From: Oceanobacillus piezotolerans
GTDB lineage: Bacteria; Bacillota; Bacilli; Bacillales; Amphibacillaceae
Reading direction: 5' to 3'
DNA: 64,000 nt
NCBI RefSeq assembly: GCF_003665065.1
Contig: NZ_RCHR01000008.1
Coordinates: 1 to 64,000, forward strand
The notes below the pieces were generated by a model. It did no database searches. It had not been told where the DNA came from and saw only the letters and a list, made by a program, of their open reading frames with translations. Positions 60,955 to 64,000 of the stretch are shown piece by piece. Position numbers and translations under genes: made by a program. The stretch's first letter is position 1, and each line of letters begins with the position of its first letter.

Positions 60955-62022
60955 TTATTCGATGCCCATTGATTTCCTATATCCTTCAAGGTATGGAATT
61001 TCAGATGGAGAACCTATTTCAATTGTATTCATGGCACGATGCCAAAGAGGGTAAAAAGGTTCTGGACGGGCAACAGATTCAATTTTGTCATGTTCATCTT
61101 TTGTTAAGACTATTTCAAACGAATCAATATTTTCACGAAGTTGCTTTTCATTCCTTGCCGCAATAACAACTGGGCCTACATTAGGGCGGTCCTTCACCCA
61201 TGCAAGCGCAATTTGTGGAATAGTCGCGTTTCGTTTATCTGCTACTTCTTGAAGGGCATCAATTACATTATACAGTCGTTCTTTATCTAATACCCATGGT
61301 TCAGGCCAACCATCACCTTGGCGGGTATTCTCTGGAGCTCGCTTCTCTCGGCTAATTTTACCGTTAAGCAGACCTTCGCCGAGTGGACTCCAAATCATCG
61401 AGCCAATCCCTAGTTCACTCCCAGCCGGCAGCAGCTCATATTCCGCTTCTCGCGCTTCCGGGCTATAATATATCTGCTGACAAATCGGTGGGATATAACC
61501 GGACTGCTCTGCAACTGTAAATGTTCTGGCAAGCGCCCAGCCACTGTAATTTGAAACACCCCAATATCGAATCTTACCTGATTTAACCAAGTTAGTCATC
61601 GTTTCAATCGTTTCCTCCACTGGAGTACGGCCGTCCCAAATGTGGATAAAGTATAGATCAAGGTAATCCGTACCAAGACGCTGAAGTGATTGATCGATAG
61701 AAGCCTCTATATTAATTCGCGATGCACCGAGAGAGTTTGGATTTCCACCTAGATGAAACCCTGTTTTTGACGTTAATAGCACTTTATCACGACGTCCTTT
61801 AATAGCGGAGCCTAGTACTTCTTCCGCGTTCCCTTTGGAATAAAGGTTAGCAGTATCAAACATGTTGATTCCTGCATCTAAGCACATATCCACCATTCTC
61901 TCCGCTTCTTTACCCTTCACATTTCCTGCTGCTTCAAATCCGTTTGTTCCGCTAAAAGGAATCGTCCCTAAAATATACTTAGGAACTCGAAGACCGGAAT
62001 TCCCCAAATAAACATATTCCAT
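60955..62022 (-). CDS. Aldo/keto reductase
   Basis: A 355-aa (alpha/beta)8 NADPH-dependent reductase. Catalytic tetrad Asp in FDTANLY (~55), Tyr ~61, Lys in LLTSKTG (~86) and His in DLYFIHIWD (~127), then GVSNYSGW and the cofactor end KNxG-like ARNEKQLREN. It fits the general AKR group that reduces aldehydes and sugars; the exact substrate is unknown. Start after AGGAGAGG. Confidence 0.9.
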   Translation of the reverse strand: MEYVYLGNSGLRVPKYILGTIPFSGTNGFEAAGNVKGKEAERMVDMCLDAGINMFDTANLYSKGNAEEVLGSAIKGRRDKVLLTSKTGFHLGGNPNSLGASRINIEASIDQSLQRLGTDYLDLYFIHIWDGRTPVEETIETMTNLVKSGKIRYWGVSNYSGWALARTFTVAEQSGYIPPICQQIYYSPEAREAEYELLPAGSELGIGSMIWSPLGEGLLNGKISREKRAPENTRQGDGWPEPWVLDKERLYNVIDALQEVADKRNATIPQIALAWVKDRPNVGPVVIAARNEKQLRENIDSFEIVLTKDEHDKIESVARPEPFYPLWHRAMNTIEIGSPSEIPYLEGYRKSMGIE

Positions 62023-62133
62023 GATATCCTCTCCTATGTTGTTGATACTATTTATTTCTGTTTTACCTAATCATAAAAAGGATAAACATGGAGGAGCTGG
62101 CTAATCTGCATACCCATAGAGATTAAGGAATAA

Positions 62134-62346
62134 CAACTATCAGCACCAAATTCAGCATCGCTGATAGTCGATGAAACGGGAGAGAATCATGTTGTCTGGT
62201 TTGAAGACACCCGAAGTATTGCGGCAAAGATGCAGCTAGTACGTGAATATCAACTTCAAGGAATTGAAGCTTGGCAGGTTGGGCTTGGATTCTCTCAAGG
62301 ACCATGGCTTTTAACCAAGTTTTTTACTATCAGAAAGGTAACATAA
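62134..62346 (+). pseudogene. C-terminal fragment of a GH18 spore-type glycosidase (pseudogene)
   Basis: An in-frame stretch bounded upstream by a stop encodes ENHVVWFEDTRSIAAKMQLV, then EYQLQGIEAWQVGLGF and a stop. This is the C-terminal part of the family 18 glycosidases of the YaaH/SleL type (HEVWFENAQS... and GISYWQLG... in relatives), which cleave spore cortex peptidoglycan. No start, no N-terminal LysM or catalytic part. It is a remnant, next to the sporulation gene cdaS. Confidence 0.7.
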
Positions 62347-62427
62347 AACATATCTGCAGTATACGATTTAAGATTACTGGAGATATTAAAGAAATAAAAA
62401 AAGATAGTAAAAGTAGGAAGTGATCAC

Positions 62428-63048
62428 ATGGTTATGGAGACTGGGCTTACCGAGCCAATAAAAGCACAATTAAAAAAGAATTTACGGCAGGTAACAGTAG
62501 AAATTGAAGAGATGCTCAATTCAATGGATCATAATGATTGTCGTATTCTTAGTGAATTTGGGCACGTGCACGATATATTTAGTAAACTCCAAGAAACAAC
62601 GGCATCTCATTATCTAAATGCATATTTATCACCTTTTACAGATTCCTATCAAGCGTTGTCCACTGCCATTCAGCATTTTTCAGAACGAAAACACGGTGCA
62701 TTAATGGCAATACAACGAAAAGAACCAATAGAACCCCTCATACATTCAGGTACTCCAATTTTAGCAACCGTATCACATGCATTGCTAGAATCTATATTTT
62801 ATCCCGGCAGCATTCTACACGACGGAGCAGTATTGATTAGAGAAAATACCATCGTCTCTGCAGGAAATGTACTTCCTTTAACCCAAAAGGATGCAAAAGG
62901 AAAAAAACTTGGAACGAGGCATAGGGCCGCGGTCGGTTTATCAGAAAAAAGCGATGCCATTGTATTGGTAGTATCTGAAGAAACAGGAAGAGCCTCCTTT
63001 GCATTGGATGGAGTTTTATATCCAATTCAACCGGGTGGGCCAACTTAA
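62428..63048 (+). CDS. cdaS: Sporulation diadenylate cyclase CdaS
   Basis: Makes cyclic di-AMP from two ATP. A 206-aa protein. Two N-terminal helices (~1-60) that in B. subtilis CdaS are autoinhibitory, then the DAC domain with LHDGAVLI (Asp-Gly-Ala 132-134) and GTRHRAAVG (Arg-His-Arg 164-166). No transmembrane helix, unlike CdaA. In B. subtilis it is made in the forespore and helps germination. Start after AGGAAG. Its presence marks a spore-former. Confidence 0.92.
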   Translation: MVMETGLTEPIKAQLKKNLRQVTVEIEEMLNSMDHNDCRILSEFGHVHDIFSKLQETTASHYLNAYLSPFTDSYQALSTAIQHFSERKHGALMAIQRKEPIEPLIHSGTPILATVSHALLESIFYPGSILHDGAVLIRENTIVSAGNVLPLTQKDAKGKKLGTRHRAAVGLSEKSDAIVLVVSEETGRASFALDGVLYPIQPGGPT

Positions 63049-63383
63049 AATAATCATCTTGATTTATATACCGCTAAACAAAATTCAAGCTCCTCCCATT
63101 AACTGCATGATTAAAATTCTTGAAGATATGGAAGCCTGTTAATCATCTGGAACCCTCTTCCTGTTTTTTAACGTAACGTTAGATGGGAATTTATTTTAGC
63201 TACAAATAACATGCAGTAGATTCTTATCTGTAACATTTTGCGGATGCAGAAAGAGAGAATATAAAGGTTAGAATTATGTATTTTGTGTTCTATCTTTAAG
63301 AAAAAATCTTATGTATGTGCAAAGTATGAGTAGTAATGAGTCCCTTCTACATCCAATATAGTTTTTCTTATACTTTCCTGCTT
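63049..63383. other. Gene-free region after cdaS
   Basis: 335 bp. The only notable sequence is the inverted repeat TAACGT-A-ACGTTA (63169-63181), which shares ACGTnACGT with the MerR-type operator at 21998-22014. No promoter beside it, no terminator for cdaS, no reading frame. Confidence 0.4.
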
Positions 63384-63426
63384 AAATAAAAACGCGTCCT
63401 TCATCATGTGATGTAGGATGCGTTTC
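63384..63426 (-). terminator. Terminator of the azoreductase gene
   Basis: AAACGCgTCCT/AGGAtGCGTTT stem around 63389-63426; the minus strand continues TTTTATTTAAG. Confidence 0.75.
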
Positions 63427-63459
63427 TAGAAACCCTAACTTAAAATGCTTTACTAATAA

Positions 63460-64000
63460 TTAAACCGTTACTGCCGACAATCGTTTTGCTGCGGCTTCCA
63501 CTCTTGCTAAACCTTCCGCAATAATCACTTCCGCTTGATCTGGTGCTTGAGCATGACCTTCGATAATAACTTCATCCACAATTTCCATACCAAATACGCC
63601 ACCTAGAACGTTTTTCATATAGGTTGCAGCCATTTCCATCGGTGCTGCTTCTGGTGTGGAATAAATACCACCACGCGCATTTAGAATCACAGCCTTTTTG
63701 TCCGTCAATAATTGTACAGCTTGGCCGTTTTCATCATATTTAAATGCGTAACCAGCTTGGTACACATAGTCGATAAATGTTTGTAATTTAGCTGGTATTG
63801 TTAAGTTCCATAGAGGAAAGGCAAATACAACAATATCTGCCTCTGTAAAGGCGTCCATTACTCTTTGTTTTGCAGCTAAAATACGTTGTTCGATATCTGT
63901 CAACTCTTCGCCTGATTCTACTTTTCCGAAAGCGTTGAATAAATCCTGACCTAAATAAGGCATATCTTCGGCAAAGACATCATAAGTTCTTACATTCACA
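63460..64000 (-). CDS. azoR: FMN-dependent NADH-azoreductase (AzoR), 5' end off the window
   Basis: The last ~180 codons of an AzoR-type flavodoxin-fold protein. Seen are DMPYLGQDLFNAFGK, ADIVVFAFPLWNLTIPAKLQTFIDYV (FMN and dimer contact), YQAGYAFKYDENGQAVQLLTDKKAVILNARGG and the C-terminal IIEGHAQAPDQAEVII. The start of the domain (the first beta strand and FMN loop) lies beyond 64000. AzoR enzymes reduce quinones and azo compounds with NADH. In B. subtilis azoR genes belong to the YodB and MhqR regulons, linking it in function to the 7.4-11.3 kb block. Confidence 0.9.
   Translation of the reverse strand, partial: VNVRTYDVFAEDMPYLGQDLFNAFGKVESGEELTDIEQRILAAKQRVMDAFTEADIVVFAFPLWNLTIPAKLQTFIDYVYQAGYAFKYDENGQAVQLLTDKKAVILNARGGIYSTPEAAPMEMAATYMKNVLGGVFGMEIVDEVIIEGHAQAPDQAEVIIAEGLARVEAAAKRLSAVTV

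Noticed and set aside
63169..63181. Second MerR-type promoter after cdaS
   Set aside because: The ACGTnACGT dyad is present, but no -35/-10 pair with a 19-20 bp spacer surrounds it on either strand and no gene follows closely.

Overview
This is a 64 kb stretch of an A+T-rich chromosome from a spore-forming member of the Bacillaceae. The evidence is a Bacillus-type rRNA leader, strong TTGACA/TATAAT-like promoters, AGGAGG ribosome binding sites and many genes with clear Bacillus subtilis counterparts (yfkAB, ykuK, ykvI, glgBCDAP, amyX, mhqD, catE, cdaS, katE). Protein character suggests an Oceanobacillus/Virgibacillus-like halotolerant bacillus, but that is inference. No phage, IS transposase, CRISPR array or tRNA gene was seen. 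Apart from repeat elements and a few decayed fragments, the region reads as core or semi-core chromosome.

Layout. 1-400: the 5' end of a 16S rRNA gene (minus strand) with its leader, boxA and three tandem promoters. 405-3662: a minus-strand PadR-HAAS-DUF4173-UppS cluster. 3700-5640: a Vga-type ABC-F protein behind a leader that folds as a transcription attenuator. 5727-7254: a FetAB-like exporter. 7307-11345: a quinone/electrophile-stress block (MarR, flavin reductase, MhqD hydrolase, LLM oxidoreductase, CatE-like dioxygenase with a CatR-type operator). 11400-12015: a preQ1-I riboswitch and queT. 12051-19251: DUF3891 protein, MscS channel, radical SAM YfkAB, a catalase, aroD, a 40/41-bp tandem repeat array and an arginase-fold protein. 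19357-22019: a MerR regulator with a BmrA-like ABC exporter. 22131-24868: a structured intergenic element and a three-gene ribA-ribD-HAD operon. 24941-27252: a GntR regulator and the BrnQ branched-chain amino acid carrier, which share operator-like sequences.

27321-38156 is a carbohydrate-storage block: the translationally coupled operon glgB-glgC-glgD-glgA-glgP, with a type I pullulanase (amyX) divergent from it. 38364-49056 holds a patatin-like lipase, GNAT and methyltransferase genes, a PanE-like reductase, YkuK, a DUF1992 protein, a flavoprotein disulfide reductase and an MFS-amidohydrolase operon. Two inverted copies of a palindromic repeat element also lie here. 49083-56000 holds an AraC/GH39 regulator, RNase HI, a YdjM-type membrane protein and a KatE-like catalase whose active-site Asn region is replaced. 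56172-64000 holds an MBL hydrolase, a guanidine-I riboswitch with a YkkCD pair, YkvI, a second MscS, an aldo-keto reductase, a decayed GH18 fragment, CdaS and a truncated azoreductase.

The most interesting points are the attenuator in front of the Vga-like gene, the riboflavin-type cassette that would stop at 5-amino-6-ribitylaminouracil and carries an altered RibA motif, the KatE paralogue without its catalytic Asn, the alternating tandem repeat, the repeated 16-bp palindrome and the conserved-looking structured element at 22131-22250.
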